From Takakia lepidozioides (Eukaryota > Streptophyta > Takakiopsida > Takakiales > Takakiaceae): a stretch of DNA of 64,000 bases. The stretch is from NCBI GenBank assembly GCA_030704615.1, contig CM060733.1, positions 61,192,001-61,256,000 on the forward strand, written 5' to 3'. The notes beneath the pieces were generated by a model. The model searched no databases, was not told the DNA's origin, and saw only the letters and a list, made by a program, of their open reading frames with translations. Below, piece after piece: positions 31,441-44,389 of the stretch (within the stretch, counting starts at the first letter, position 1; the number at the start of each line of letters is the position of its first letter). Made by a program: the position numbers and the translations under genes.

Positions 31441-32950
31441 ATCATGTTTCTTTAGTTGTTGCCACTCTGCCATGCCACTAGAGATGGTGTCCATCCATGC
31501 CAGAGTCAAGTTTGTTGCACAGAGAAGGACTGGCCTCCCTGAACAAAGCGGCACCTTGGTTACAGACTGCATTCAAGCGTGAGCTGTAAGACAGTTGTGC
31601 ACCGAGGCCAAGTTCAGATCAGACTACAACATGTACAGAACGTCGGCGCTTCTCAAGGTCAGTTTGGCAGTTTGTCCCCACCCCCCTGGTCCCTGCAGGC
31701 TCGTGGAAGCCGAACATTAGACTCATGCACTGCCCCAATCGTTCTTGGAGGTCAAGTTGTATGGGACCTCGTAGAAGGGAACCTCCCATATATTCATCAT
31801 GGACCAAAGCTGACCTCAATCTCTCAAGAATTACCAGAAATTTTAAGACTACATGGACAGAAAAAAAATTAAGCAGTTTTTTCAAAAATGTTGATCCAAT
31901 TAGTCTCTTGGGATCGGGAATTTAAATAAAGAGACACGCAACAGTGCAAAGTTTGCTCTAATATGCCCCCTGAGAAAGAAATGCAGAAAATGCCAGCTCA
32001 AGCATAGTACCTCAGTAAATACTAAATACCTACTTCACTTCAATAATGTCCTCATTTAGAGAACTTGGGTGACCACTCGGCAACAAAATAAATGGTATTG
32101 AGTACCTAGACCTATTGAAGCATTATGATCCATACTTGGTCTTGAAAGTAGAAGTATTCACTACTAGAACTACAGTCAACTGTTATTACGTGATCCCAGG
32201 TTGTAAGTCTGGGTGCCACTAGACCACATCGGGCCATTTCGGCATCAAGCATTCATGTCAAAATGAAATCTGTAGACAACATTGCATAACCTACAGTGAA
32301 AAGTTCTATGCAATCCCTCATGAGCACCCATAATCCTAGCTATTGAGGTGCATGAATTGTCTGGGCAATGCAATGATCATGGAGCATTGGCCATCATATG
32401 ATCAGCTTTGCAAGCTAAGAATGTGGTCCCGTTCTGCTAGTCATACTTCCACTTGGTTTAGAGGGGGTGCAGAGCTAGTGGGCACTTATTCAAGAAAATT
32501 GGACCGGAGGTTTCTTGGTCTTCGTCCGTAGTCTACAGTGGCCCTTAGCATCAATACTCTCGAGATGCAACCGTTGAATTAGTTGAGATAGGTATAGATG
32601 GATGAGAAACGTAAACAGATGTAGTTCATTGGGTCAGTAAACTAGACAAATGCATCAAGAATATCAGTTGCAAAAACTGGTAGACCCGGGTATGGAATGT
32701 TCCAGGAAAGTGTAAGCACTTGTGGTCTACCAGATTTTTTTACAACCTATTCATAATTCCAATAGTGCAGGGCTTGCATGTACTACATGCATTTGTTTTT
32801 TTTTTGGATTAGAGGGAGTCAAATAATTTTCTTTAGAAATCATTATATCAGAGAGAATTGGCCCCAAGGGAGCGAACTGAATCTGGCTTGGCCAATTAAG
32901 GGCTAGTATCACATCTCAATAAGTTACCCTTCATAACCAGAATATACACA
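31440..32950. other. Intergenic, no gene recognised
   Basis: May include the 3' tail of the LINE up to about 31925 (A-rich stretches at 31860-31870). A tRNA-like A-box TGGTCTAGTGG on the minus strand near 32218-32228 lacks a proper B-box. Otherwise nothing supported. Confidence 0.3.
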
Positions 32951-32959
32951 TGCAATTTT

Positions 32960-33203
32960 TTATTATTTTTTAAAGAGGGAACACCTGGCAGTGACAGCTC
33001 ACAATTCAGGCCCCTTAGTTATAGTGAGTGGGGAAAATAACCTCTTTCACAGTACCTCGCCATGAGGCGCCAAGCACAAGGCTCTGGGGACACCGCCCCA
33101 TCGGAAGGGGGAGAAGAACATACCTCACCCAACAATGTAAAACAATTTGAACCCAGATCACCTGGGTGGAACTCAATGCTCTAACTAGGCTACTGACTGG
33201 TGG
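32960..33203 (-). mobile_element. tRNA-derived SINE, family 1, minus-strand copy
   Basis: Read on the minus strand, it starts with a tRNA-like head (A-box-like GTAGCCTAGTTAGAGC near 33195-33180 and B-box-like GGGTTCAAATTG near 33156-33145). A body follows with GGGGCGGTGTCCCCAGAGCC and GGCGCCTCATGGCGAG, ending near ACTAAGGGGCCTGAATTGTGAGC. The same body follows the tRNA-like head at 46728-46990, which defines the family. Transcribed by RNA polymerase III in such elements and moved by a partner LINE. Confidence 0.7.
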
Positions 33204-33702
33204 TAAGCTATTTATTTACTAATTTTTAATTCTCATGATAAACCATCACTTTTGTTCCTAATTGTTTTGGTAGCGGTTATTCTCATTGGAAGACAGTCAT
33301 ATCCAATGTAATATCTTGGTCGAAGCGCGGCAGAAAGCTATAGAAGATCATAGCTAAGTTACAACTAAAGACAGCATTGATCAAGTGAGAAAATAATAAG
33401 TGTTCCTTAGAATGCGCAGGAGGGTTCAATCTGTTGATGTGGGTAGAATCCCTACCCTCTGAAGCCCCCCCCAAATAAATCAATAAGCAAATCCTGAACT
33501 TGGGATGTTGTATACAAAACAATGCAGTGGGACACCGGCAGAGGTGTAGCTCCTGCTCTTTCTCTCACTCCCGTTGGGGCGTGAGGGACGGCAGACAAGA
33601 CAAGACATGTCTCTTTTGAGCTGCAACTTCTGGGTGTCTAGGGCTATCATTGGCCGACCATATTTTACAAAGTTCTTGCTCATCATGTACGCACTGAACC
33701 CA

Positions 33703-36700
33703 TCAATCAAAACTTGCAGAGCGGCTAAATCGACCTGCCAAGTATTCTTCTAGATACTTGCTCGAGTGTGTCAGGTCCACACTGCTCTGATCCACGCTGC
33801 ACTGGGAAGCTACATCATCATCAGCAGCATCAGCATCTTCAACCCCCAGCATAGCAAGTGCCAAGTGTGTCTGGATGTCGATCTCCCCGCCGCAGTTGGG
33901 TGTGCCCTCGAAGTTACTTCCGGCTTCGTCGAGGTCCATTGACAGTGGGTGACGCTGTGTCCGAAAGCCCACACTCTCACCCTCCCCACATAGTATTTTC
34001 AACACCTGTACGTTCCAAAGCCGCAAGGGTTATGAACGTTTGCGAATGGTAGTAAGGGCTGTAGAGGGACCAGTTTCACAAGTATGAATCATTCACTCCC
34101 TTCTTCAGTCACTAGTCTGGCTGTGCACAATAAGAAAGACATTCTTTCATTGAGAAGTGTTTCCAGTGAGAGTCATGAAGGACCACCATCTGTTTATCTT
34201 GGAATAGTGTCCCACTTTAATCAAACAAGGCAAGGAGTAGCTTGCTCGAGGGAAATATATACCCGACTCATTCGTGGTCTGCGTTGAGCAGATTGCTGAA
34301 CGCAGAGGGCCGCAGCCCTCATCATGTTTTGCATCTGGGCGACATCAAATGTGCCCTCCAACTGTGGGTCCACCAACTTCCCCATGTGTCTTTCCTCCAG
34401 GAGGGGTCTTGCCTGTTTCCACAACAGCAGCTGTCAGCTCTCTCTAACCAAAAACGATGCCTCAAGAACCAAGCAACAAGAGACAAAGCCAAAATCTGGA
34501 AGTATCAGAATAATCTGAAAGATGTACTACCATCCCATGTGATGACAATCGTCTTATCCAGCACCTCTAAGCTCTAAACACAGCATATAGGTGATTAGGG
34601 TATAACAGAGATGAACGTCACGGATGATCACAGGGTCTACTCCCGGTCATTGGGTGAGACCAAGGGTGTAAGCATAGCTGTCACATGTTGAGCATCTAAA
34701 GAGGAGCTGGCTACCTTCATTAAATGATTTGCCTAGAGACTTGAGCAGAAAATCAGGAAACAAGAGTAGTATTATATACCCATATCACCAAATTTTCTTG
34801 GCCTTTAGGCCTGGAAGTATCGATGGGTAGCCGGCCTGTGATGAGCTCAAGCAGCACCACTCCAAATGAGTAGACATCTGTCTTGTCATTCACTCTCCCA
34901 TACATAAAATATTCTGGTGCCAAATACCTGTGAACAAACAGAAGTCCATCACACATGGGACCCACCATGCAACATGCTTACCTTTCTCTTGTGGCTGATC
35001 ACAAAATTGGCTATCAAAGAGCTCAAACACACAATAATTGTACTGTATGTTGTGTCTTTCACGGCAACAAGGCATGTCCACATATTAACGTCAAAGGTAG
35101 ATGAGAGGCACGTACCCAAATGTACCAACCACATCATTGCATCGTACATATGATGCATTCGTCGGAGCCCATTTTGCAAGCCCAAAGTCTGACAACTGCA
35201 ATTTTAGACATGAACCAGAAGATGAGAGACACAATGAAAGAGAGCAGAGAATGTACCAGAATGGGATTTACACAAGTTGGTGGATGTCCATGCAGAAGTG
35301 GCACAAGGGAGCTATCAACTGTATATGCGTGGTGCTTGAATGTACCATGTTCTTTTTCATATGACCACTTTACAGATAGGTGGTACGCACACAGGCTGGG
35401 AAAAGGAGCATAGACAGTAAACCTTAGGTTCAAAGTCTGCAGACAAGAGTATGTTGGACGCCTTCACATCTCTGTGTATGACGGGGCGGGGGCAGTCACC
35501 GTGAAGATAGTCCAAGGCCTTGGCAATGCCCACTGCCACTTTCTGCCGAACATCCCATTTCACGATGGGCGCCTCGTTCCCTCCTGCAGTTGAATACAAA
35601 CATCATCAATTCCATGAGTATGTATAGATACCTCGAAAGCATCTGTGTCGCAAGCCAGAAAACACAGGTCCACTGAATTGGCCACCTATGAGCCCGCATT
35701 CAATACTTAGCACGAGTCACAATCCATCAGCAGAAACCACAGAAAACTCATCACAAGCCAGATGCCTTCTCCAAGGTGTCTGGGGTTAACTGACTCTGAG
35801 TTTATCTCTATAGTCCTAAAACTACAACAAAGGATGTCCCACTGCATAAGATTCCATACCATGAAGGTGATCATCCAAGTTTCCTTCAGAAAGAAAGTCA
35901 TAGACTAGGATGAGGTGTGTAGAGTCCACACAATAGCCAAGCAGAGCCACAATATGGCAATGTTGCAAGGCACTGTTGATCTCAATGTCAGTCAGAAGCT
36001 CCTCTTCTGCTTGGGAACCTCCTTGGTTCAAACACTTGACCGCCAGCAGCTTCCCATCACAAGACTCTCCTCGATACACTAGGCTGCCTCCCCCTCTTCC
36101 CACCAGATTTCCTGCAAGTACCCTAGGTCTTAATACACATTCAATACAAAGGAAGAATATATTAAAACTACCTGCAGTAGATTGCAGTATTGACTTACAA
36201 ACTACGTGACGCAAAACTACAGAGATATAGATGTACTCATTGTCTGCTGTAGACTTGTGGCCACTGACCCGCGCCCAGTTTGAGCGGAACACAGAGGGAC
36301 AGAAACTACCTTTGTCAGGGGCTGACTTCGGTAGTAACTACAGAGATATAGACAGACAAAGAGCCCGACAAGGACGATCCAGAGGGACTGAAGGTGGATG
36401 ATCACATACTTGGAGAGAAGTTAGCAGTCGCAGCTGCAAGCTCCTCAAATGAAAACCGAATGCAGGGTTGATCCACACACAGTTGATCTAGCTGCTGAGC
36501 CAGGGATAGTAAACTGTTACCCTCAGTGCTCCCTTTACAGTGGGCCTTTCTGTCTGGAATGTTGATGGAGAACCGAATCTTGGTTGTGTAAAACTCATCT
36601 GGGTTGCAGCTCATGCGGGACGGACACAGAGAGGAAGCCTCTTTCACAAACTCCTGAGAGATGAAGGCTCCAGGTGAAAGCTCTCCCAACAATCGTGCAC

Positions 36701-39700
36701 ACTGAGCATTGACAGACTCTTTGGGCATGCATGCAGGTGCAACCCTGGGCCGATGGGGTAATTGCAGGGCCCAGTTCACAACTGAAAGATTTCGATCTGA
36801 TGAATGAGGGGCTGGATTTTTATCAAAACTGATTGAGCGGTGCATTAAGGGCCAGCCAGGGTGCAAGCATTCCTCTGCAGATCCTGGGGCAGAGTCTGCC
36901 GAATCATCTCCTGGCAAATTGTCTAAAGAGCAAGAAGCTGCTGTTTGATATGAATCTAAGTCAGCAGACACTGCAGGCTCCTCTTTACCTGTGTATCGAA
37001 GCAGAAACAAGTCCCCTCTTTCACCGTCACGACCAGCATTCAAGGGGTTCCATCCTGTGAGTGGGCCCTCCGCTCGTTGCTTGGAGAATGAAATACGGAA
37101 GCCTTCAGGTCCCAATATACAGTCACGGGTGGCTGAAGGGAGGACACTGATAGGTGAGCTGGGAAATTCACCATGTACTAAAGAGCCTGAGCATGAGTTA
37201 CTTTCTAAGTCACTGATTCGGTCACACTCTGTGCTACTGTTGACCAGGGAAACTCCTCTGGGTTGATGGCTTCTGGAGAGGGTAGGAGGCAAAGAAACAC
37301 TAGGCCTTCCTTCATCTGCTTCGGTGGCTTCATCTGTGCCCCCACTGTTGACCTCTTTTGTCCTTCCCAGACTCCTTATCCTCTTCAGTATCACTTTCAG
37401 CAAACCTGAACCTGTGATCAGAAACAATCTTTAGTGATGCTAAAAACACGCATCTCTGAACTGTGACAAGGAACACATTTCACCATCTTCCCAGCATGAA
37501 TGCATGGATCAGATTCAAATGCAAGAAGCTTGCAGTAAGCCCTAGGTCACAGAAAAAGCAGACAACACGAGTGCGAAGGCAGATATTACCCAAAACTGCA
37601 AACTGCGTTCCCTTCTTGTCAAAAACAATTTTTCCGTGCTCTACAATCACCACTGTGCAGGTGGAGGGCAGCCGCTTTAAACAATATTTGCCGAGTGAGG
37701 AGGTCAATCTGTGGAATAGCACGCCCAAGACAACATGGGCGCAAACAAGGCCTGTCAACGTTAGAAGAGATTTTCTTCAAGCTTGACCCCTTTAGCATCA
37801 AGTGCAGCAGAAATTGGTTTAAACATCACCACCAATACTACGGTCATCAGCTCTCTAACGGTTCATTTTGTGCACCATTGTCAAGGGTCGCCATAACTCC
37901 GAACCTCCAACAGCAATGACATGCCTTGGGGACAAAGCAATGTGTGGCCCAACTTCATATCAAAGCTTCCTGGTCTCATGCTGGATCCTGATCAAGTTGG
38001 TGTTTCACTTGGATCCATAGTGCTCTATGGTTATGAAACCGAACCTAAGACAGTACACACAGGAAGATAAATATCACATGACAAAGAAGGGCAATAATAA
38101 ATGTCTCACCCAATAGGAAAGTGCTGGTTGGTGCCTAGAATGAGCTTAGAAGCCCCATGGGTTCGAGCAACCTCCACCAATATCTTTCTCACTTTGGTCC
38201 CATTCACAATTTCCAAATGAAGCTTGATCTGCAGGACTCCCAAAAACCCAGCTCATGACCAGACAATACTCTCAACTTGGTAGGGTTGGGAGATATGTGC
38301 TTCCAAAGACCAGGTGCAGAGAGTGTACTCATAAGATGTTGTGGTACTAGCCTTGACCAGGTGCAGAGAGAAAGAAAGAGAGAAGATATTTACTTGTTTA
38401 AGGGTACAAAGGCCTTGATAAACAGACAGCATCCCATGCAGGGTGCTTGCCAGCTGGCGCTGGTGTGCCTCTCGCTCCTTATCACATGATGCTGCCACCA
38501 GTCTCGCTTAGCTCCAAACATTCAACCCGTTAATCAATTCCCAGTTATAAAAGAGCAAACCAACAAGTGGGAGACCAAAGTCTTCTACTTGCTCCTTGGT
38601 GGTAAGAGACAAGTACTCCTCTGATATGACAATATTATCAAACACCTCTGCATTCCTGACTCGACTGAATACTGCCATTTAAACAAGTCATCCATGACTA
38701 ACACATGACTCCATGGTTGAAATTTGTTCAAGCTTGCATTTCTCTCCATGACTCTGGCTAAGAAAATGTGCTCAGGAGTGCAACCACAGCCTGGAGGCCA
38801 GATGTCATCCTGGTGGACAAGTCTGACATAGGATTGCAATACCGCTGTCAACGCAACCTTTAGCCAAGGACATTGAAGACATGAAAATACACCTCTGCTT
38901 GGCGCTCTCCTACAAGTACATCTGGATTTCAGGAAGTGAATGTAGGCAAAGCTCAGGTTTGTGGGTGGTCCAACAATCGGCATGCCAGTCGATGTAAGAC
39001 GGGGTTCGGCCATTTACTCTTCGAGCGTAACAAACTATTTCGCGATTTCCACATTTCGAAATACTTGGTTTTCCTTATGAGGGAACAACACTCATGCGCC
39101 TCATGTAGGGGAGTTTACAGACTCACGTAGCGAAGGCAGCATGCCATAAGAATATAGAGTGGAAGCACATTAGCGATCGCAACCAGCCAGCGAAATTTGT
39201 TGATCCTACTACTAACCTCAAATCACTGTTTGTCCTACAGCACCCCTTTGAGACTGCCTGTCAAGAAAATTTTGCAACCCACAGCTACCATGCACATGGA
39301 GACATCAGGCAAAGAATAACAAAGACACGCACTCGGATAAGTGGACTACAAACAATATACAAGAGCTCGATCTCCCTCCATGTAATCGCTAAAGGCATTG
39401 GACTGACAGTGTATGATATCTCGAGCATGATATCTCGAGTGCGGAGATCAACCGCAAAGAAGTTTAAATAAACTGATGGACTGATACATAATTGCGACTG
39501 CTTCTAAGCGTATCTGTGCGAGTGCAAGACGATGTCCAAGATGGATGGCAAGCACCGGTAGTGGAGATCGGTACCTGCATGCGTGGGAAAGGATGAGACA
39601 TGGAGAGCAAGAACTTGGTCACCAGGATGAGCGAGCTTTGCTATTGTCCATGTCAACATTTCGCGGCATGCTGTGGTCAACTTCATGCCTACCACCAGCT

Positions 39701-39836
39701 CACATCCTTGCTGTTTGGTCCTCCTTGCATATTGGCCCAATTTTTTCCCCATCCCACCCACGTCTCGAACTGAACACACTACCTCTGTATCCTGTGATCC
39801 CAAACTGTGTGTCTCTACTTCAGTTTCTGCACCCAT
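33703..39836 (-). CDS. USP-domain receptor-like cytosolic Ser/Thr kinase (RLCK-VI type), 11 exons
   Basis: Exons (minus): 39836-39575, 38491-38394, 38228-38110, 37708-37590, 37411-36410, 36111-35860, 35583-35423, 35195-35116, 34927-34780, 34412-34263 and 34005-33703; every intron is GT-AG and phases add up to 897 codons plus TGA. Residues about 45-195 form a universal-stress-protein-like domain ([43 protein letters not shown]). About 515-800 are a kinase: [15 protein letters not shown], glycine loop [14 protein letters not shown], Lys in [37 protein letters not shown] and [16 protein letters not shown]. All catalytic residues are present, so it should be active and cytosolic. The linker (200-510) is Ser-rich. 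No signal peptide or membrane span. In plants this class is linked to RHO-GTPase and stress signalling. The start is the first ATG in frame; exon 10 could begin 15 bases earlier. Confidence 0.9.
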
Positions 39837-40720
39837 TTTCAATGCTCGTTTGTGAAGCGGGACGAGCAACTTTATTGACAAGTTTACTATATAATCTTCC
39901 GGTCCATCTCCTTACTGGCATTCTGTATTCCCCTTGAAACACTTGCACCTGTCACTTTTCCCAGTGGAGGGAGCTGAGATTTCTTTCAGTCCAAAGCCTG
40001 CAAGACCACAGGTCAGAGAAAGAAAGTTCGCTTACATCTCTCTCTCTCTCTCTCTCTCAGGCACCCACACACACACACAAGTGAGCTCGAAGTTGAGAAA
40101 TGGTGAAACTGCTTTCTCTCTTTCTCTGTAAATCACACCTAACAGAGGAATCCGGAAGATATGCGTGGTGTCGAAGCCATCAGTTTGGCCTTGCAGAGAA
40201 CATATGACTTCCATGAATAAACAGAAAAGCGGATGACTCTTGCCACCGACACACAAAGATACCAGTGTAATATTACCTACCGGAACCGCATATGATATGA
40301 GAGTCGTCGGGGACTAACATGGCCAATTGAATACTCGACTGTGACAAGAATGCCATCACTTGTTCATATCTCCGTGTCTCACTCTCTCGGAGGTGGGGCC
40401 CCTCTGATTGAGGTGGGTCCTTCTCAAGAGGAAGCACCGGGGGAGGAGGGGGCGGGGGGCGCGTGCTGGACTGGTCGTCTCCGTGCGGCTACACTCGAAA
40501 TGCCGAGAGGGAGAGAGTGTATCTGTGAGGAGGGGCCTTCACAGATGTAACAGCTTCGGTGGCAAAGTGGTTCTGGTTTTTGGTTTTGTGGCTGGCATGT
40601 GCGGTGTGAAAAACGTCTCCTTGCCTCAAATTCTAAGTCCCAGCACTTGAACATATAGGTTATTTGGAGCAGGGACGTCATCGTCAAGTATCCAAACAGC
40701 CGCTTCACACATGAGGGCCA
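39837..40720 (-). promoter_or_regulatory. Upstream region of the kinase gene with GA repeat
   Basis: On the minus strand a (GA)n tract lies at about 40058-40039, 200 bases before the start codon, followed upstream by a GC-rich stretch near 40435-40500. GA tracts are common in plant core promoters and leaders, so this is a plausible promoter/leader region. No clear TATA box was identified and no gene is seen on either strand. Confidence 0.35.
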
Positions 40721-41910
40721 TACTTGAAAAAAATTCTAGTCTGGAAGGGACAGAAATGGTCCTTCAGCCCTAAAATCACATAAGAGAAGACCCAATAAAG
40801 CTTGAAGATATGCCTAGGGGAGGGGACACAGAGGCAAGGGGTCACTGACACAGTGGGTTAGCAATGAATTCCGATTTGTGTGTCTGCGACGCTGCTCGAT
40901 GTCTAAACATTGCATGGATTAACTCCCTCAAAAAGGTAATGGCTTTTGTGTCACTTTGGTGGATGGTTCAGAATTGTCATGACTTGTGTATTCGAGCATT
41001 TCCTGTTTGATCAGATCGCAAATGTGTTCCGGGAATCTAGAATGAACATACTTACTGAACCCAAAACCCAAAACCCAAAACAGTAGAACGGGATGGGAAG
41101 GAGAGTGCACGTGTGGCGCACATCTCCAAGAACGTCTCGGCTACCTAATAATGCAACAGCTTCCACTACAGTGTGGGTCCTTCTTGGAACGACTCGCCTC
41201 TCACACGCACACCTCACACATATTGGGCCTAGCGCTCACTTTTGGCCAACCGACATTTACGCCGTTGGGTTAAATTAAGCAGAGCAAATGTCGGTATCGG
41301 TAGTATCTCGTGGTCCTTGGACCACTGGCCCTGTCTGATCTCGGGCAAAAGTTGAGGTGCCGTCAAAGCAGCTGACTCTGTCCGAAACAGTATTTGTTTT
41401 GCATTCTGAACAACGGAACACACGTACTTATTGCATAGCAGCTCTGATGACGGCAGTTCACTGAGCAATATCTCAATAATGAGCATGCGACAAAGGCAGG
41501 CCTGCAATGAGTGTTATGCTTGTGATCAGTTCGGGGAGACAGGGATGGCGGTCGCATTCATGATGCTCTCTCTGCACATCATTCCACCCAAGCGATGAGG
41601 CCGGCCCTTCATCCAACATGCAAACCCATCGGTCTCCGATATTGCCTTGTTCTACATAACAGCTCCAACGCAGACACGATTTCGAGCAGATGAATGCAGC
41701 CAAGAGGCACCTTCGGATCCGCAACAAACCCGGCAAGGAATAAATAGCTCACAAACTTTCTGTGATAACTTTTAGAGAGAACAGTGCGATTGTCATTCTT
41801 CTTTCTCGTGTGCTAGGCTGCAGCCCAGTCTGGTGGAAGATGCAAAATGAATCCACCCAAATTCCTGTAACTGGGACCTACCAAGGCTTGCAATCAGAGC
41901 TTGGGACCCC
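40720..41910. other. Intergenic, no gene recognised
   Basis: Open frames of up to about 90 codons on the minus strand (41507-41229, 41736-41473) have no motifs. Nothing else supported. Confidence 0.3.
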
Positions 41911-41913
41911 ATA

Positions 41914-42389
41914 ATACAGTCTACCCTGCGTTATTGTTACCTGCTTATGTGTTATTTCACTGTAAATGTTATGGTTTTGATACTCTGCCAAAAAATACAT
42001 TAGAAACCATGTCAAGAGTGTTAAGTGGTTAATTGTTAGTTTATCCTACTCTTCATAGTGTTAACGCACCTCCTTAGTAGTTAGATTCCATAGAGAGACG
42101 TCCCCAAAATAGAGCATCCATTCATGCTCATCTGAAATAGAGCATCCATTCATCCATTTATGAGGTTCAAGCTGAGCATCCATTCATCCATTCATGAGGT
42201 TCAAGCTGCCATTGACACACTACATTTATACCTTGCGCAGCAAAACACCGATACTAGTGCTTATCACGTGAAGTGTTTAGCAATCTAGAAGGAAGTGATT
42301 TTAGCTAGGCATTCTACTTGTCGACAAACCGACATTCTTTCATATTTTCAACCTACTCATGGTTAAATGTTATCTTTCATTGGCAGGAC
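41914..42389 (+). repeat. Dispersed repeat, copy 1 (476 bp)
   Basis: Nearly identical to 47313-47760. Both begin ATACAGTC(T/G)ACCCTGCGTTATTG and end at TTGGCAGGAC. Copy 1 has 29 extra bases from a short tandem duplication of GAGCATCCATTCAT units. The start, CAGTC-ACCC preceded by TA, recalls pogo/Tigger-type ends, but no inverted end is found. No coding. Confidence 0.65.
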
Positions 42390-42399
42390 CTGGTTTACT

Positions 42400-43150
42400 G
42401 TGCCTCTTGTAACTGATAGTTTATGAAAATTCTCCCTGCTTTCCGGTTATATGTGATACCTGGCTATCTGTTAGAAATTTCATACTCTAGAGGCCTAACA
42501 TTAAAGCAGGGCCGACTGTAACTGCTTCTGCTTTTGCATCACGCCGCCACTGCCGTCAGAGTTGCTCTTGTGTAGAACCTCTTTGTCACATAAATGACCC
42601 AGTTGACTAGACTAGGCTGCTGCACAAACCTCACATACACAGAGGCCTGTAGCCTGTAGGCAGCTAACTTAGTGCTGGACCATTCAATTTGCAAATTGCA
42701 ATCTGCAAGACATAGCTTGGACGACCATGTTCATGTTCTTATGTAAGGGTATTCCATTTATTGTTCTTTTGTATCATCCCCAACTCCAGTACTTCCATAC
42801 CAAAACAAGTGGTTAATCATACTGATCCGCATACATGTGCTTACATTTCCCTTCCATTGTAAAACTGAGGGGTGTTGTGTCTTCCTCAACCTTTGTGCCA
42901 ATGATGTTTTAGAAAGACTTATCTCACTGCAAAGGCCCCAAGTTATGCACACTTCATATGCCCATGTACCCATTGTCGGCAAACCCTAAGCTCAAACCCA
43001 TGCAGCCGGCAGCGCCCGAATGGAGTACGTTGGGCTGCAGCCCTGGATGGTATACCTCTCCAGACACTACTATTTTGTTGATGCGCATTACCACACAACG
43101 TTGTATTTTATGGTACCCAGGATCGTTCCAAGCGGGTGTTACATGGAAGT
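42400..43150. other. Intergenic, no gene recognised
   Basis: Mixed-composition sequence with no protein motifs, tRNA or repeats that I can recognise. Confidence 0.3.
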
Positions 43151-43269
43151 GGTGTGGTCCGGGAATAGGTAGTCCAGGTCAAATGGTCCAAATGCTAAAG
43201 GGAAGGGAATGTTGAAACAGGTTACACTAAAATCATGTGCGAAGGGAGGGTCCATATCACCTATTTTAA

Positions 43270-44230
43270 CCCTTAAAGGACCAACTATGTTTTGGTGGGC
43301 CCATTCAAAAAGGGTGCATACCCTTATGGACGAGGGTGTAACTTCTTACCCCCAATCATCCATGGGGATGAACCTTATACTTATTTGCATATCAACTAGA
43401 TCCATGTCCTGTCAAAAATGTAGGCAAATTGACAGTTGCATTCTGGAGATTATAACAAACTAATATGCCCCAATTTGTAAATATATTCAAAAATTGCATG
43501 GAAAAAATTGTTTGACCACAAAATTGAAGTATCGAGTTGAATCTTTCTAGACAAAGGCCCTCCATAATCTGATTATATGGCACCTAAACTACTGCCTCCC
43601 CAAAAAATCAGACCAAAATTCCAAAATTTCAGAGAGGCTGCTTTGTATGTGAAAATGGGGGGGGGGGGGGGGTAAATTATCTTTATTTTATTTTGTTTTT
43701 GTTTTTTTAGTCCAACTCTTTTTATTTTTTTACCTCTTATAATAGTAAGGTGGACACCTTCATGACACACCAGACGGTGGTTTGAACCCACAACCACATC
43801 CAACGTGGTATGTGCCCATTACCACTGGGCTACATGCTGGTTGTCAATTATCTTGTTTTTGGCTTCTTTCCCAAGTACACCCATGAGGTGACATTTTCCA
43901 ATTCCTCTGGTAAGTAAGTGCACAGTAACATTTCATGGTGCCTTGTCCAAAAATTTTGGGATGATGATAAATTTTCAGCCCTAGATGTTATGTTGAAGAT
44001 TGTCCATTTGGCTGCCACGTAGGCAGGTCAATGGTGCTCTAACACTGGATTTCCTGAAACCCTGGCACTTTGCAAATTTCTAGGGAGCAGAGCTTTTATG
44101 AATTTTTGGGCGCTGTAAATTCCCACATGTGCTCCTCTCACGCATCTACAATTCATCTATCATCCATGGGAACTGGAGCGTGGCAAGCAATCTGACGCGA
44201 CCCGGATCGGGTCGCATCGTCCTTTAGGGG
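43270..44230. mobile_element. piggyBac-like non-autonomous DNA transposon, copy A
   Basis: 961 bp between two TTAA sites (43266-43269 and 44231-44234). Ends are CCCTTAAAGGAC at the left and GTCCTTTAGGGG at the right, an inverted repeat of about 12 bases with one mismatch. A subterminal palindrome CGACCCGGATCGGGTCG lies near the right end. TTAA duplication and CCC-type ends are the hallmark of piggyBac transposons. There is no transposase gene, so it depends on one elsewhere. A SINE is nested inside at 43685-43840. Confidence 0.8.
43685..43840 (-). mobile_element. tRNA-derived SINE, family 2, minus-strand copy
   Basis: Read on the minus strand: A-box region TGTAGCCCAGTGGTAATGGGC, B-box GTGGGTTCAAACCACC, a short unrelated body and an A-rich tail. 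It is nearly identical to 48765-48918. It is nested within piggyBac-like copy A and is therefore younger than that insertion. Confidence 0.85.
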
Positions 44231-44389
44231 TTAACCCCTAATGTAATGGGTCGTGGTCCGGGAATAGTTCAAGTCAAATGGTCCAAATGCTAAAGGGAAG
44301 GGAATGTTGAAACAGGTTACACTAAAATCAAGTGCGAAGGGAGGGTCCATATCACCTATTTTAACCCCTAATGTAATGGGTCATCGCAC

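Larger units (their letters stand above)
43153..44386. repeat. 139-bp direct repeat: copy 1 occupied, copy 2 empty
   Basis: Copy 1 is 43153-43269 plus 44231-44252; copy 2 is 44253-44386. Both contain GTGGTCCGGGAATAG, AAATGGTCCAAATGCTAAAG and TCCATATCACCTATTTTAACC, followed by CCTAATGTAATGGGTC. In copy 1 the sequence is split exactly at TTAA by a 961-bp element flanked by TTAA on both sides; copy 2 has a single TTAA. Copy 2 is therefore the empty site of the insertion. Confidence 0.85.

Noticed and set aside
32180-32240. tRNA gene on the minus strand
   Set aside because: An A-box-like TGGTCTAGTGG is present, but no B-box GGTTCRANNC and no acceptor stem pair, so at most an old SINE head.
35101-35433. 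Plus-strand ORFs inside the kinase gene
   Set aside because: They overlap exon 8 and introns of the kinase on the other strand and have no motifs.
40424-40708. Minus-strand gene in the GC-rich segment
   Set aside because: Composition-driven open frames overlap on both strands, with Pro/Arg/Ser bias and no motifs.
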